DNA of 33,581 nt from assembly GCA_021108335.1 (NCBI GenBank), contig JAIORC010000030.1, positions 1 through 33,581 of the forward strand, read 5' to 3'. Below the pieces are notes generated by a model. It saw only the letters and a list, made by a program, of their open reading frames with translations. It was not told the origin of the DNA and searched no databases. This DNA is from Phycisphaerae bacterium (lineage in GTDB: Bacteria; Planctomycetota; Phycisphaerae; SM23-33). Below, piece after piece: positions 14,255 to 22,831 of the stretch (the stretch's first letter is position 1; each line of letters begins with the position of its first letter). Made by a program: the position numbers and the translations under genes.

Positions 14255-15727
14255 TTACACCCAAAACGGCACATATTTTGCATGTTTCTTAGATTCACTC
14301 TCAGGATCATGAAGTTTGATCCACCCTTTTTCTACAGTTGCGTGAATAATTCGGGAGGCTATGGCTTGGCTTTTTTGTTTCATCCCGAATCTTTCCCGAA
14401 TAGAGCTGTTTGTCGTAAACTCTCGCTTCACATGGCGTAAACAGGTGTGCAGATAACATGCCCGTATTTTGTCATCTTTATCCATCTTATTTAATGGCTT
14501 ATGGGCAAATAAAATACAACGGGTGTGGTCGCCCGTTGCCTCAAAAAGCGGTGCGGGTAATTGGTAATACTCCGTCTGGAAAACCACTTTGTCAACACCG
14601 CTGCCGCGTTCTTCACAAATTCCGACTCTTCGCATGAAAGAGGCTAGCGTTTCATTGCGTGATTTGGGCGGACTATCAAGAAATCGCTCTGTTTTCACTA
14701 ATGGTTTACCCGGATTGGTAATCTCCATACGCTCCGCGAAGATTTCAATCATCGGACCGGTTCCCGGCATAGTAAAATCCTGATGGATAATCGCGTTGGC
14801 AACCAACTCCCGGACAGCCACTTCGGGGTACATGGGAACTTCTTTCCGCAAGGCTTGTCCAAAAACTTCATTAACCGGCAACAGATTGTTAATGAATTCG
14901 ATCAACCCTTCGAATCCGAAAGCGTACCCCTTGCCACCTACTTGTTCTCGCGTTGTTTCAATCCGGCTATTACCTTTATAAACAATCACTCGTACGGCTT
15001 TTCGTCTCAAATGTTTGAAGGAATTCAAGGACTTAGCGAACAGAATCGCCCCCATATTTGTTATATTCCAGCCTCCTGCGGAACAAGGGATAATCATTTC
15101 GTCATTTTTCAAACGATCAAGTATAGCTTCGCGATTTTCCGGCAAATCCAGTTCGAGCAGTTCAAAGTAAGCTGAATAGTTCAGCAGTCGAAAAACATCT
15201 TCGGCAGAAACGTGGTCCGCGGCAATCTGCTCTTCAAACGGCGTCTGGTCGAAAATCCGCCAAAGTTCTCGTTCTTTCTCTGGATATCCCTTCAGCTTTT
15301 TCTTGTACGATCCAACACGGATGAATTCCAGCTCCTTGAATTGCACCGGACGATGCGCTGCTCGCGCAATTTCCAGAATAACAACCATCTTGTTCTCAAC
15401 TCGAAACTCATAAGACTTAAAATGAATCTTGGGGTTCAGTGCCTGAAGCAACCAATTTTCCAGTTCTTCGTTACCTTTCTTGGTCTGGCTTGGCAAAAAC
15501 TCGGTGCCGACAATCTCATGCGTTATATCTTTTATGCCCCAAATCAGATACCCATGAGCCTTCCCGCACAAAGCCGCCGAATTGGCCAATGCGGAGATGT
15601 ATTCTCCGATTTTCACCGGATTGCTATCCCCAACCTTGAATTCAACCCATTCGGTTTCTTTGGGTAAAGCGCATAACTCCCGGAGTAAGCCTTGGAGATA
15701 TTCACTGGATCGATCTATAGTCATCAT
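14255..15727 (-). CDS. AlbA_2/Schlafen-domain ATP-binding protein
   Basis: The 490-residue protein belongs to the group often named putative transcriptional regulator or RecG-related ATP-binding protein. The N-terminal AlbA_2 (Schlafen AAA_4) domain begins with ETEWVEFKVGDSNPVKIGEYISALANSAAL and continues to GYLIWGIKD. A central GHKL-type ATPase-like domain is marked by EVAVRELVANAIIHQDF, with the N-box glutamate/asparagine, then the GTGP and ITNPGKP segments, followed by GICEERGSGVDK. The C-terminus (about 410-490) looks like a winged helix. Such proteins act in regulation or in phage-defence settings; the target is unknown. It starts 10 bp after purU on the same strand but is clearly AT-richer than its neighbours, which suggests acquisition. 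No partner gene of a known defence system is adjacent. Confidence 0.85.
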   Translation of the reverse strand: MMTIDRSSEYLQGLLRELCALPKETEWVEFKVGDSNPVKIGEYISALANSAALCGKAHGYLIWGIKDITHEIVGTEFLPSQTKKGNEELENWLLQALNPKIHFKSYEFRVENKMVVILEIARAAHRPVQFKELEFIRVGSYKKKLKGYPEKERELWRIFDQTPFEEQIAADHVSAEDVFRLLNYSAYFELLELDLPENREAILDRLKNDEMIIPCSAGGWNITNMGAILFAKSLNSFKHLRRKAVRVIVYKGNSRIETTREQVGGKGYAFGFEGLIEFINNLLPVNEVFGQALRKEVPMYPEVAVRELVANAIIHQDFTMPGTGPMIEIFAERMEITNPGKPLVKTERFLDSPPKSRNETLASFMRRVGICEERGSGVDKVVFQTEYYQLPAPLFEATGDHTRCILFAHKPLNKMDKDDKIRACYLHTCLRHVKREFTTNSSIRERFGMKQKSQAIASRIIHATVEKGWIKLHDPESESKKHAKYVPFWV

Positions 15728-15737
15728 ATTATTGTTC

Positions 15738-16622
15738 TCAATCGAAGATAACTGTGCGGTTGTCGTAGACGAGGCATTTTCGGCTTAGGTGGTTCCAGAT
15801 CGCCCTTGCCAGGACGACTTTTTCCAGGTCACGGCCTTTTCGGACGAGTTCTTCGACGGAATCCTTGTGGCTGATCCTGCCGACATCCTGTTCGATAATC
15901 GGCCCGGCGTCCAGTTCGGGCGTTACGTAATGGCTGGTCGCGCCGATAATCTTCACGCCGCGCTGGTGCGCGGAATGGTAAGGCCGCGATCCGGGAAACG
16001 CCGGCAAAAATGAATGGTGAATGTTGATAATCCGGTTGGGGTAATGCGATATGAACTCGTCCGAGAGTACCTGCATGTAGCGGGCCAGCACGACAAATTC
16101 GATTTTGTGCTCGGCCAGCAGTTGCAGTTGCTTCTGTTCCTGCTGCTGCCGGCTGGCTTTGTCTATGGGCAGAACGTGATATTTTATGCCGAACTGCTCG
16201 GCTACGTGGGCCAGGTCTGGATGATTGCTGATAATCAGCGGCAGCTCGATACGCCACTCGCCGTCCTGCCATCGCGAGAGAATGTCGTAGAGGCAGTGGG
16301 ATTGTTTGGAGACGAATATCGCCATGCGGGGCGTTTCGTCGGAGAAGTGCATCGCCCAGTGCATGCCGGCCTGCTCTGCGACGAGGGTCTGGAAATATTC
16401 GCCGATCTTCTCCGGGGGAATCACGAATCCCTCCAGATCCCACTCGATACGCATGGAAAACACCTGCCGCTCGAGGTCGACGTGCTGGTCGAGATGAAGA
16501 ACATTGCCGCTGTTCTTCAGGATAAAATCCACCACCCGGGCGATCAGTCCCTTTTGGTCCGGGCAATGAATCAGAAGGACAGCTGACCGGATTGTCGGAG
16601 ATTCATTTTTCGCATTACTCAT
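15738..16622 (-). CDS. purU: Formyltetrahydrofolate deformylase
   Basis: PurU hydrolyses 10-formyl-tetrahydrofolate to formate and tetrahydrofolate, balancing the one-carbon pool. The 294-residue product has an N-terminal ACT domain (about 12-90, AVLLIHCPDQKGLIARVVDFIL) and a C-terminal formyltransferase-fold domain. Catalytic residues known from the GART family are visible: Asn200 and His202 in INIHHSFLPAF, and Asp238 in HYVTPELDAGPIIEQD, with the 36-residue spacing to His202 found in GART. Length is typical of PurU (about 280-290). The ATG at 16622 has no clear Shine-Dalgarno. In other bacteria PurU responds to glycine and methionine, and the ACT domain allows that here. Confidence 0.95.
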   Translation of the reverse strand: MSNAKNESPTIRSAVLLIHCPDQKGLIARVVDFILKNSGNVLHLDQHVDLERQVFSMRIEWDLEGFVIPPEKIGEYFQTLVAEQAGMHWAMHFSDETPRMAIFVSKQSHCLYDILSRWQDGEWRIELPLIISNHPDLAHVAEQFGIKYHVLPIDKASRQQQEQKQLQLLAEHKIEFVVLARYMQVLSDEFISHYPNRIINIHHSFLPAFPGSRPYHSAHQRGVKIIGATSHYVTPELDAGPIIEQDVGRISHKDSVEELVRKGRDLEKVVLARAIWNHLSRKCLVYDNRTVIFD

Positions 16623-16693
16623 GAGTCAAAGGCTACCCCAAGCCGCGTCGAGTTGCAAGGCCAAGCCCCGGATTGAAACTTTTGGGGTTCCCT

Positions 16694-17101
16694 TTATGGT
16701 TTTGTCCAGTTCTCAATCGGCAGGCCATTTACTCGCTGAAATTCTCGCTCATTATTGGTTACGAGTACGCAAGAAATAGCCAATGCGTGAGCGGCAATGA
16801 GCGTGTCCAGTGGACCGATGGGTGTGCCAAGGCGTTCGAGACCGGCGCGAAGCCGGCCATATGCAGCGGCAGCGTGATCGTCAAAAGATATGATTTCCAG
16901 TGGGGCACAAAACTCTGCCAAGGCAATTTGATTGCGAGCGGGATCGCTACTTTTGGCTACACCATATTCCAGTTCCGCCAGAGTAATGGTCGAGATGCCC
17001 ACTTCACCAAGTTGACATTGCCGAATATGCTGAAGCACCGTTTTCGAACGACCGCGGATTAACTCTATGCAGATATTGGTGTCGAGCAGATAGCGAATCA
17101 T
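16694..17101 (-). CDS. vapC: PIN-domain toxin VapC
   Basis: VapC toxins are Mg2+-dependent RNases, several of which cut initiator tRNA or 23S rRNA. The 135-residue PIN domain shows Asp7 in LLDTNI, Glu43 in LAELEYG and Asp99 in IGPLDTLIAAHAL. The fourth position is Asn117 in TNNEREFQRV, a wording common in the VapC/MvpT branch. All core acids are present, so the toxin is probably active. Its start overlaps the vapB stop by four bases (17098-17101), the usual coupling in this pair. The cellular target cannot be read from sequence. Confidence 0.95.
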   Translation of the reverse strand: MIRYLLDTNICIELIRGRSKTVLQHIRQCQLGEVGISTITLAELEYGVAKSSDPARNQIALAEFCAPLEIISFDDHAAAAYGRLRAGLERLGTPIGPLDTLIAAHALAISCVLVTNNEREFQRVNGLPIENWTKP

Positions 17102-17328
17102 AATGCTTTCCGCTCATCGGGCTGCGAGGGCTGATTACGGTCTGCCGAAAAATCATCGGTAAATCGCTCGATTCCCTCGGCCAGCAGTTCCCAGCCCGCA
17201 TTGCATGGATACAAGACGACCATTTCATCAATCCTGGCTATGCAGACTTCCTCAGCGTCGAAACGGAATTCCTTGGGCAGCCGAACCGCCTGGCTGCGCC
17301 CGTTCATAAATATTTTGGTTGTAACCAT
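17098..17328 (-). CDS. vapB: Antitoxin VapB (AbrB/SpoVT type)
   Basis: The 76-residue antitoxin has an N-terminal swapped-hairpin DNA-binding domain, TTKIFMNGRSQAVRLPKEFRF, a close match to MvpA/VapB. Its acidic, Pro-rich C-terminus (DDFSADRNQPSQPDERK) is the expected toxin-binding tail. The ATG at 17328 is chosen because homology starts there and GGGAG stands just upstream. The open frame reaches 17388 but that part reads through the palindrome. VapB usually represses its own promoter together with VapC, and a long palindrome lies directly upstream (17334-17375). Confidence 0.93.
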   Translation of the reverse strand: MVTTKIFMNGRSQAVRLPKEFRFDAEEVCIARIDEMVVLYPCNAGWELLAEGIERFTDDFSADRNQPSQPDERKAL

Positions 17329-17333
17329 AATAG

Positions 17334-17375
17334 CACTCCCTCTGGTATATATCATAGTATATACCAGAGGGAGTG
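17334..17375. promoter_or_regulatory. 18-bp-arm palindrome covering the vapB leader (operator or RNA hairpin)
   Basis: CACTCCCTCTGGTATATA at 17334-17351 and its exact complement at 17358-17375 flank a 6-nt centre. It ends six bases before the vapB ATG and contains the GGGAG ribosome binding site in its vapB-proximal arm. As DNA it is a natural operator for the VapBC complex. As RNA it would hide the ribosome binding site. It also separates vapB from the gdhA stop at 17407. Confidence 0.75.
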
Positions 17376-17406
17376 TCAAATCTTTCAAATCTTATTGTCG
17401 CAGGAT

Positions 17407-18663
17407 TTACGGCAGCATGCCTCGTGCGTACATGCCGTCCATTACTCTGCCGACGGCTATGTTCATCGCTACTTGCCGCATGGAGTCGCCCGGCTTCATC
17501 GCCTTGAAAACCATGTCGAAGGTTTCACGCATCCGCTCGTCCAGCCTTCCCTCAACCTGCTGGAGGGTCATCTGTTCCCGCTGCGTCTCCTGGGTGTATT
17601 CCAGGTAAGAGACAAACACACCGCCGGCGTTGCAGAGAATGTCGGGGATGATAGATATCTTCTTCTCGAACAGAATTTCATCAGCACCCGGTGTCGTCGG
17701 CGCGTTGGCACCCTCGGCGATGAGCTTCGCTTTTACCTTATGGGCGTTGTCTTCGGTCAGCACCGATGCAACGGCTGCGGGAATCAGGATATCACAATCC
17801 ACTTCCATGATGTCATCCTTGTCCATTGGCGTGCCGCCGGGGAAACCTTTCACCGAACCGTTATTGTTTTGGTATTCCGCCAGCGCGACGACGTCCAGAC
17901 CGTCGGACTTTTCAATGCCGCCAAGATGATCGGCTACGGCGATTACTTTCGCGCCGTGCTTGACGATTTCTATCGCGGCGACCGACCCGACATTGCCGAA
18001 TCCCTGCACCGCGACCCGCGACTTGGAGATATCCATACCGAGTTTGTCGCAGGCCTCCTGGATCGAATAGACCACGCCTTTGCCGGTGGCTTCTCGCCGG
18101 CCTACAATTCCGCCCAGAATGACCGGCTTGCCGGTTACGAAACAGCCCTGGGTAATGCTCTTGCCGCTCGAATATGAAACGCAATCCCGAATATGGCCCA
18201 TGTCGCGTTCGTTCGTGCCCATGTCGGGCGCGGGTATGTAAATCTCCGGCCCGATGTGGCGGGCGACGCCGCGGGTAAAGGATCGTATAACCTTTTCCTT
18301 CTCCCTGTCGGTTCCCGAAGCCGGGTCGTAACATATACCGCTCTTGCCGCCGCCGAAGGGAACGCCGACCAACGCGGTCTTCCAGGTCATTTCCATCGCC
18401 AGGCCGGTTATTTCGTCAAGCGTAACCGTCGGCGTCATGCGAATACCGCCCTTGGACGGGCCTAAGGTGTCATTGTGCCGGACGACAAACACCTTGACGT
18501 GTGTAGGCTCACGATCCGGTAAAGCATGGGCGCAGGTAATCTCCACCCGTTCCCGCGGTTCGCTAACCCACGCCAGTTGCGTATCGGTCAACCCCAGACG
18601 TCCAGCAGTCTGCTTTACGTTCCATTCCGCCGTATTCAGAATACCCATTTCCTGTTTTGTCAT
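17407..18663 (-). CDS. gdhA: Glu/Leu/Phe/Val dehydrogenase (probable glutamate dehydrogenase)
   Basis: The enzyme interconverts an amino acid (probably glutamate) and its 2-oxoacid with NAD(P). The 418-residue product has the dimerisation domain with GPSKGGIRMTP and the catalytic lysine in VPFGGGKSGI, PAPDMGTNERDMGHI, and a Rossmann domain with GFGNVG in VAVQGFGNVGSVAA. ATGKGV and LIAEGANAPTTPGAD complete the family pattern. The length suits hexameric GDH. Start ATG at 18663 with AAGGAAA upstream. It heads the minus-strand series gdhA, vapBC, purU, but the vapBC palindrome suggests separate transcription. Substrate preference (Glu against Leu/Phe) is not certain. Confidence 0.92.
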   Translation of the reverse strand: MTKQEMGILNTAEWNVKQTAGRLGLTDTQLAWVSEPRERVEITCAHALPDREPTHVKVFVVRHNDTLGPSKGGIRMTPTVTLDEITGLAMEMTWKTALVGVPFGGGKSGICYDPASGTDREKEKVIRSFTRGVARHIGPEIYIPAPDMGTNERDMGHIRDCVSYSSGKSITQGCFVTGKPVILGGIVGRREATGKGVVYSIQEACDKLGMDISKSRVAVQGFGNVGSVAAIEIVKHGAKVIAVADHLGGIEKSDGLDVVALAEYQNNNGSVKGFPGGTPMDKDDIMEVDCDILIPAAVASVLTEDNAHKVKAKLIAEGANAPTTPGADEILFEKKISIIPDILCNAGGVFVSYLEYTQETQREQMTLQQVEGRLDERMRETFDMVFKAMKPGDSMRQVAMNIAVGRVMDGMYARGMLP

Positions 18664-18972
18664 GCCACTTTTCCTTATTTAATGATGAAGTAACACTTAT
18701 TAAACATCCAGTCAGCACATTTGAATTGTTGTCCATAAATCAAGTCGGGGCAAAAGTCTACAAAAAAACCGGGGGGAATTTTCTTTTTTTCCAATATCCC
18801 TTGCCGGCGGCAATTTTACCCCTCCGCTCTGCCCGCAGAAAATTGTCAAATTTCACTCGTTCTCGCTACGAAAGCAATTTTTAGAGGTTCCTTTTACCCT
18901 TGCCAACTGGTATTATTTCTTCTTCCTCTCCGGTTTGGAGGGCGACTTCAACTTTTACAGGGAGCACGGTTT
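18664..18972. promoter_or_regulatory. Divergent intergenic region between gdhA and the HtrA-like gene
   Basis: This 309-bp gap separates divergent genes, so both promoters should lie here. It is AT-rich, with A and T runs near 18761-18793, and contains the second copy of the 16-bp repeat. TTGCCA near 18901 is a possible -35 for the plus-strand gene, but no convincing -10 was fixed. No gene was recognised. Confidence 0.45.
18876..18891. repeat. Dispersed 16-bp repeat, copy 2
   Basis: Exact copy of 48-63 (AATTTTTAGAGGTTCC), about 80 bp before the HtrA-like start. It is in the same orientation relative to the downstream gene as copy 1. Confidence 0.5.
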
Positions 18973-20337
18973 ATGAAACGAACACTTGTACTGGTGTTGC
19001 TGGGGCTTGGCGGTATGTTGGGCGGTTGCGAGGAACCTGAATCGATCGAGGCTGACGCGGCAAAACGGCCCGGTTTCCGAGAAATCGTCAAATCGGCCAA
19101 GAGCAAGGTCTTCCCCGCGGTGGTGTACATCAAGAGCCTCCGCGAAAGCCACGAAATGGGCAAGAAGATTACCTCGGCAGTCCTCGGCAGCGGCGTCATC
19201 ATAAGCCCCACCGGTGAAGTCATCAGCAATTGGCACGTGGTGGATAAATCCGTCGAGTTGCGATGCCTTCTCTCAGACGGCCGCTATTTCGACGCCAAGG
19301 TCATCGGCACGGACAAAGACACAGACCTGGCATTGCTGCAACTGCAACTGCCGAAAAATACCAAACCCCTGCCGTTCGCCAAACTTGGCGATTCGTCCGT
19401 TCTGAAAGAAGGCGATTTCGTAATGGCGATGGGTGCTCCCTACGGCCTGAACCGGTCGGTGTCCATCGGCATTATCTCCTGCACGCGGCGATACCTGCGC
19501 CGCACAAGCGAATACAGCCTCTGGCTGCAGACGGACGCTTCGATCAATCCGGGCAACTCCGGCGGGCCTCTTGTTGATACTCACGGGAAGATTATCGGCA
19601 TCAACACGCGGGGCGGCGCGGGAATGGGCTTCGCCGTACCAGGCAAGAACGTGGCTTTTATTATCGATCAATTGCGCAAGTTCAAGAAGGTCAACTGGTC
19701 CTGGACAGGCCTGCAACTCCAGCCGCTGAAAAATTTCAACAAGAATATCTACTTCAAGGGCGACAAGGGCGTCATTGTCGCCGACACCGATCCGGAAAGT
19801 CCCGCACGACGGGCCGGCATCCGGAAAGAAGACCGCCTGCTGAGCGTTAACGGCAAAGCCCTCAACGCCCTGCACGACGAAGACCTCCCCGCCGTACGCA
19901 GAACGCTGGGGCTGCTGGCGAAAAAGAAACCCGCCAAAGTCGTGTTGCAAAGAAACGGTAAGCAATTGACGATCGAACTGACGCCACGGGAAAAAGGCAA
20001 AGTCGAAGGCGAAGAACTGGACTGCCCGCGATGGGATATGACCGTTAAGGCGATCAACCAGTTCGACAACAAAAACCTTTATTTCTACAAGAAAAAAGGC
20101 GTCTTCATCTACGGCATCAAATACCCCGGCAACGCCTCGAACGCGGGACTGAATGAACAGGACATAATCCTCAAAATCGGCAAGGAAAAAGTTACCTCGC
20201 TGGAGGACCTGAAGAAAATTCACGCCAAGGCTATCAAGAACATCAAGAAGAAACACCGCATCCCCTTTACGGTTTTGCGGAACGGCATGAACCGGCAGTT
20301 AATTTTGGACTTCCAGCGAGACTACGAAAAGGAATAA
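18973..20337 (+). CDS. HtrA/DegP-like lipoprotein serine protease with two PDZ domains
   Basis: A periplasmic quality-control protease of the S1C (trypsin-like) family. The signal ends in a lipobox, GMLGGC with Cys19, so the protein is probably lipid-anchored. The triad is His88 in SNWHVVD, Asp118 in DTDLALLQL and Ser196 in INPGNSGGPL. All three are present, so it should be active. Two PDZ domains follow at about 232-335 and 345-450 (GVIVADTDPESPARRAGI; VFIYGIKYPGNASNAGL). Length (454) is typical. GGAG lies eight bases before the ATG. A second PDZ protein starts 30 bp after the stop, and the two probably form one transcript ending at the terminator near 22800. Confidence 0.93.
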   Translation: MKRTLVLVLLGLGGMLGGCEEPESIEADAAKRPGFREIVKSAKSKVFPAVVYIKSLRESHEMGKKITSAVLGSGVIISPTGEVISNWHVVDKSVELRCLLSDGRYFDAKVIGTDKDTDLALLQLQLPKNTKPLPFAKLGDSSVLKEGDFVMAMGAPYGLNRSVSIGIISCTRRYLRRTSEYSLWLQTDASINPGNSGGPLVDTHGKIIGINTRGGAGMGFAVPGKNVAFIIDQLRKFKKVNWSWTGLQLQPLKNFNKNIYFKGDKGVIVADTDPESPARRAGIRKEDRLLSVNGKALNALHDEDLPAVRRTLGLLAKKKPAKVVLQRNGKQLTIELTPREKGKVEGEELDCPRWDMTVKAINQFDNKNLYFYKKKGVFIYGIKYPGNASNAGLNEQDIILKIGKEKVTSLEDLKKIHAKAIKNIKKKHRIPFTVLRNGMNRQLILDFQRDYEKE

Positions 20338-20366
20338 CCACTGGCTACTAACCACAGGAGTTTATC

Positions 20367-22736
20367 ATGAACCAGAAACACAAACACATACTGTTGATTT
20401 GGGTACTGTTGCTATGCGTCTCACCGATATTGGCCCAGGACGCCAAAACGCCCACCCCGCCGACGAACGAGAAAAAAACCGCTCCCGAAACCAAAACAAC
20501 GGACAAAACCGACACCGACAAAGCCGACAAAAAAGATGAGGAGGAAAAACCCCTCACCCCGGCACAGAAGGTCAAAATCTGCGAGACTCTCGCCCCCGCA
20601 TTTGTAACGGTGGAATACTCAATACAGTTCGACAAAAGCGAAGCGCCCTACGGCGCGGGACTGCCGGGCAGCCAACACGTCGGCGGACTTATAAAGCAGG
20701 AACGCCCGCTGGAAATAACCGGGCTGCTGCTGTCGGAGACCGAGGTCTTCACCTGTGATATCATGATGCACCCCCGATTCATCAAGAAAATCGCTGTTCG
20801 TGTCGGCGATCAGCTTATCCCCGCCAAGCCGCTGCGGTACGGCCCAAAGCCTTACACAGTCATTCTCAAGCTGGCAAAACCGGTCAAGGGAATAAAGCCG
20901 CTGGTCTTCGACGCCAAGGCCAAAAAACCGTACATGACCATCTCCCGCTATCGCAATAACGCCCATTGGATATTGCGAACGCGATCGGCTTCCGGCGACG
21001 TACTCTGCCCGGCTGGCGACAACTCCCTCCGTCCGACGACGTGGCGTTGCCTGGTCGTAAATCGCGACGGGGTTCCCGTCGGCGTGGACATTAACGGTAA
21101 GCTGCCGGTTGACGGATCATGGAAAGGCTCGCCGCTGGATTGGCCGGGCATCCCGGCTGAGAAAGTGGACAAAATGATCGCCGCCATGAAGAAAACCGCC
21201 GAAGGCGCCCTGTTCCGCGTTACGCTGACTTTCCGCAGCCCGCAGAAACAGGGCGGGTATGGCCCGGTCGAACAGCAGTCCCTGGGAATACTGATCGACA
21301 AATCAACCATACTGGTGCTGTCGAACCTCAAACCGAAAATCACCGCGCGCCTGGAAGGGATAATGGTCAACCTCTACTCCGGCGAAAAAATCCAGGCGAA
21401 ATTCGCCCACACGCTCAAAAACTACGGCGGATTCACCGCAACGCTCGAAAAGCCCCTGCCAAATCCGATCACGATTTCGGGCAAGGACATCCGTCCCTTC
21501 AAAGACCTGCTGCTGCCGGCGGTCGAGGTGCGGCTGCTGGGCGTGGAAGTTGTTCCCTACTACCAGCACCTGCGAATATCGTCGCTGCTTCTCGGCTGGC
21601 GAAAACAGATTTATCCCAGCGCATCTCCTCGGGGCACGGTATTTTTCTTCGACCATAACTGCCGGCTGATCGCATTTCCCATAGCCAGACGGGACAACGC
21701 CGCCAGCCGATACAGCTCCTCTGGAGCAACTCTCACCGCGTCGATGTACCTGGCGAAAGTCCTCAAAGACCTCGACAACAACATAGACCCCTCAAATGTC
21801 CCGTTGAGTGAGGAAGAAGAAAACAGGCTGGCCTGGCTGGGCGTGTATCTCCAGCCTCTCACCGACGAACTCGCCCGGGCCAACAACGTTAGCCAACTGA
21901 CCAACAACGGCAGTTTCGGGGCGATGGTTTCATTCGTCTTCCCGGACAGCCCAGCCGAAAAGGCCGGCATCGCAACGGGAGACATTCTCATCCGCCTCCA
22001 CGCCGAAGACAAACCAGACCCAATTAATATACAGGGGGAGAAAATTCGTTTCCGAAAAGGGTTCCCATGGGGACGCCTGGGGACTCTGCCGGAGCAATAT
22101 TACGACCAGATCCCCACACCCTGGCCACCGGCGGAAAACAAACTCTCCCGTATGCTTACAGACCTGGGCTTCAGCAAAAAAGTTACCGTGGAAATTTTCA
22201 AGGACGGCAAAGTTATCAAAAAACCGTTTGTCGTTACGCAAAGCCCAAAACACTACGGGATGGCTAAAAAATTCAAGTTCAAAGACGTCGGCATGACCGT
22301 CAAGAACATGACTTACGAAACACGGAATTACTTCCGCAAAAAGAAAACCGACCCGGGCGTAATCGTCTCCAAGCTTAAACCGGGCAAAAAAGCCTCGACC
22401 GCGGGAATAAGACCCTACGAGATTATCACGCATATCAATGACAAACCAGTCATGAACGTCGATGATTTCAAAAAACTCGTTACCGCCGCCGGCAGCGGAG
22501 AACTCCGCCTGGCCGTACGGCGACAGAACGAGGGACGAGTTACGAAAATCACAATAGATCAAACGGATAAGAAAAAAGACGACAAAGCCGATAACGACAA
22601 GCCAGCGGCAAAAAAACCCGCCGACACTCCGGCGAAGAAAACTGTCGACGCACCGGCGAAGAAACCCGCCGACACTCCGGCGAAGAAAACTGTCGACGCA
22701 CCGGCAAAGAAACTCGACGACACACCGGCGAAATAA
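20367..22736 (+). CDS. Large secreted PDZ-domain protein, probable pseudo-protease
   Basis: The 789-residue product has a signal peptide ending near SPILAQDA, then a Thr/Lys/Asp-rich linker (25-62). The region 65-270 has the rhythm of a trypsin-like fold (ITGLLLSETEVFTCDIMM; VILKLAKPVKGIKPLVF) but the HVV, DLAxL and GNSGG motifs of HtrA are absent. A second such region may cover 280-480. PDZ-like segments follow at about 488-620 (MVSFVFPDSPAEKAGI) and 637-725 (VIVSKLKPGKKASTAGI). The C-terminus is a Lys/Pro/Ala tail with a 16-residue repeat. AGGAG lies upstream of the ATG. It immediately follows an active HtrA-like protease, so a role as substrate adaptor or scaffold is plausible but is inference. 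Confidence 0.75.
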   Translation: MNQKHKHILLIWVLLLCVSPILAQDAKTPTPPTNEKKTAPETKTTDKTDTDKADKKDEEEKPLTPAQKVKICETLAPAFVTVEYSIQFDKSEAPYGAGLPGSQHVGGLIKQERPLEITGLLLSETEVFTCDIMMHPRFIKKIAVRVGDQLIPAKPLRYGPKPYTVILKLAKPVKGIKPLVFDAKAKKPYMTISRYRNNAHWILRTRSASGDVLCPAGDNSLRPTTWRCLVVNRDGVPVGVDINGKLPVDGSWKGSPLDWPGIPAEKVDKMIAAMKKTAEGALFRVTLTFRSPQKQGGYGPVEQQSLGILIDKSTILVLSNLKPKITARLEGIMVNLYSGEKIQAKFAHTLKNYGGFTATLEKPLPNPITISGKDIRPFKDLLLPAVEVRLLGVEVVPYYQHLRISSLLLGWRKQIYPSASPRGTVFFFDHNCRLIAFPIARRDNAASRYSSSGATLTASMYLAKVLKDLDNNIDPSNVPLSEEEENRLAWLGVYLQPLTDELARANNVSQLTNNGSFGAMVSFVFPDSPAEKAGIATGDILIRLHAEDKPDPINIQGEKIRFRKGFPWGRLGTLPEQYYDQIPTPWPPAENKLSRMLTDLGFSKKVTVEIFKDGKVIKKPFVVTQSPKHYGMAKKFKFKDVGMTVKNMTYETRNYFRKKKTDPGVIVSKLKPGKKASTAGIRPYEIITHINDKPVMNVDDFKKLVTAAGSGELRLAVRRQNEGRVTKITIDQTDKKKDDKADNDKPAAKKPADTPAKKTVDAPAKKPADTPAKKTVDAPAKKLDDTPAK
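22614..22734 (+). repeat. In-frame 48-bp tandem repeat, about 2.5 copies
   Basis: Two nearly identical 48-bp units (22614-22661 and 22662-22709) and a diverged half unit encode KKPADTPAKKTVDAPA repeats at the end of the PDZ protein. The copies are almost identical, so copy number can vary without loss of frame. The cationic, Pro-rich tail could bind cell wall or other anionic polymers. Confidence 0.9.
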
Positions 22737-22750
22737 TTGCCTTTGTCATA

Positions 22751-22810
22751 AAATAAAACGCGGAACGATAGCCTGGTTTGAAACCGGCTGTCGTTCCGCG
22801 TTATTTTTTC
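22751..22810. terminator. Bidirectional intrinsic terminator between convergent genes
   Basis: AACGCGGAACGA at 22757-22768 pairs with TCGTTCCGCGTT at 22791-22802. An inner GGTTT/AAACC stem is present, with A-rich sequence on the left and a T-run (TTATTTTTT) on the right. It serves both the plus-strand PDZ gene and the minus-strand SNase-like gene. Confidence 0.9.
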
Positions 22811-22831
22811 ACTTCTCGCGTGGCTGAAGCT

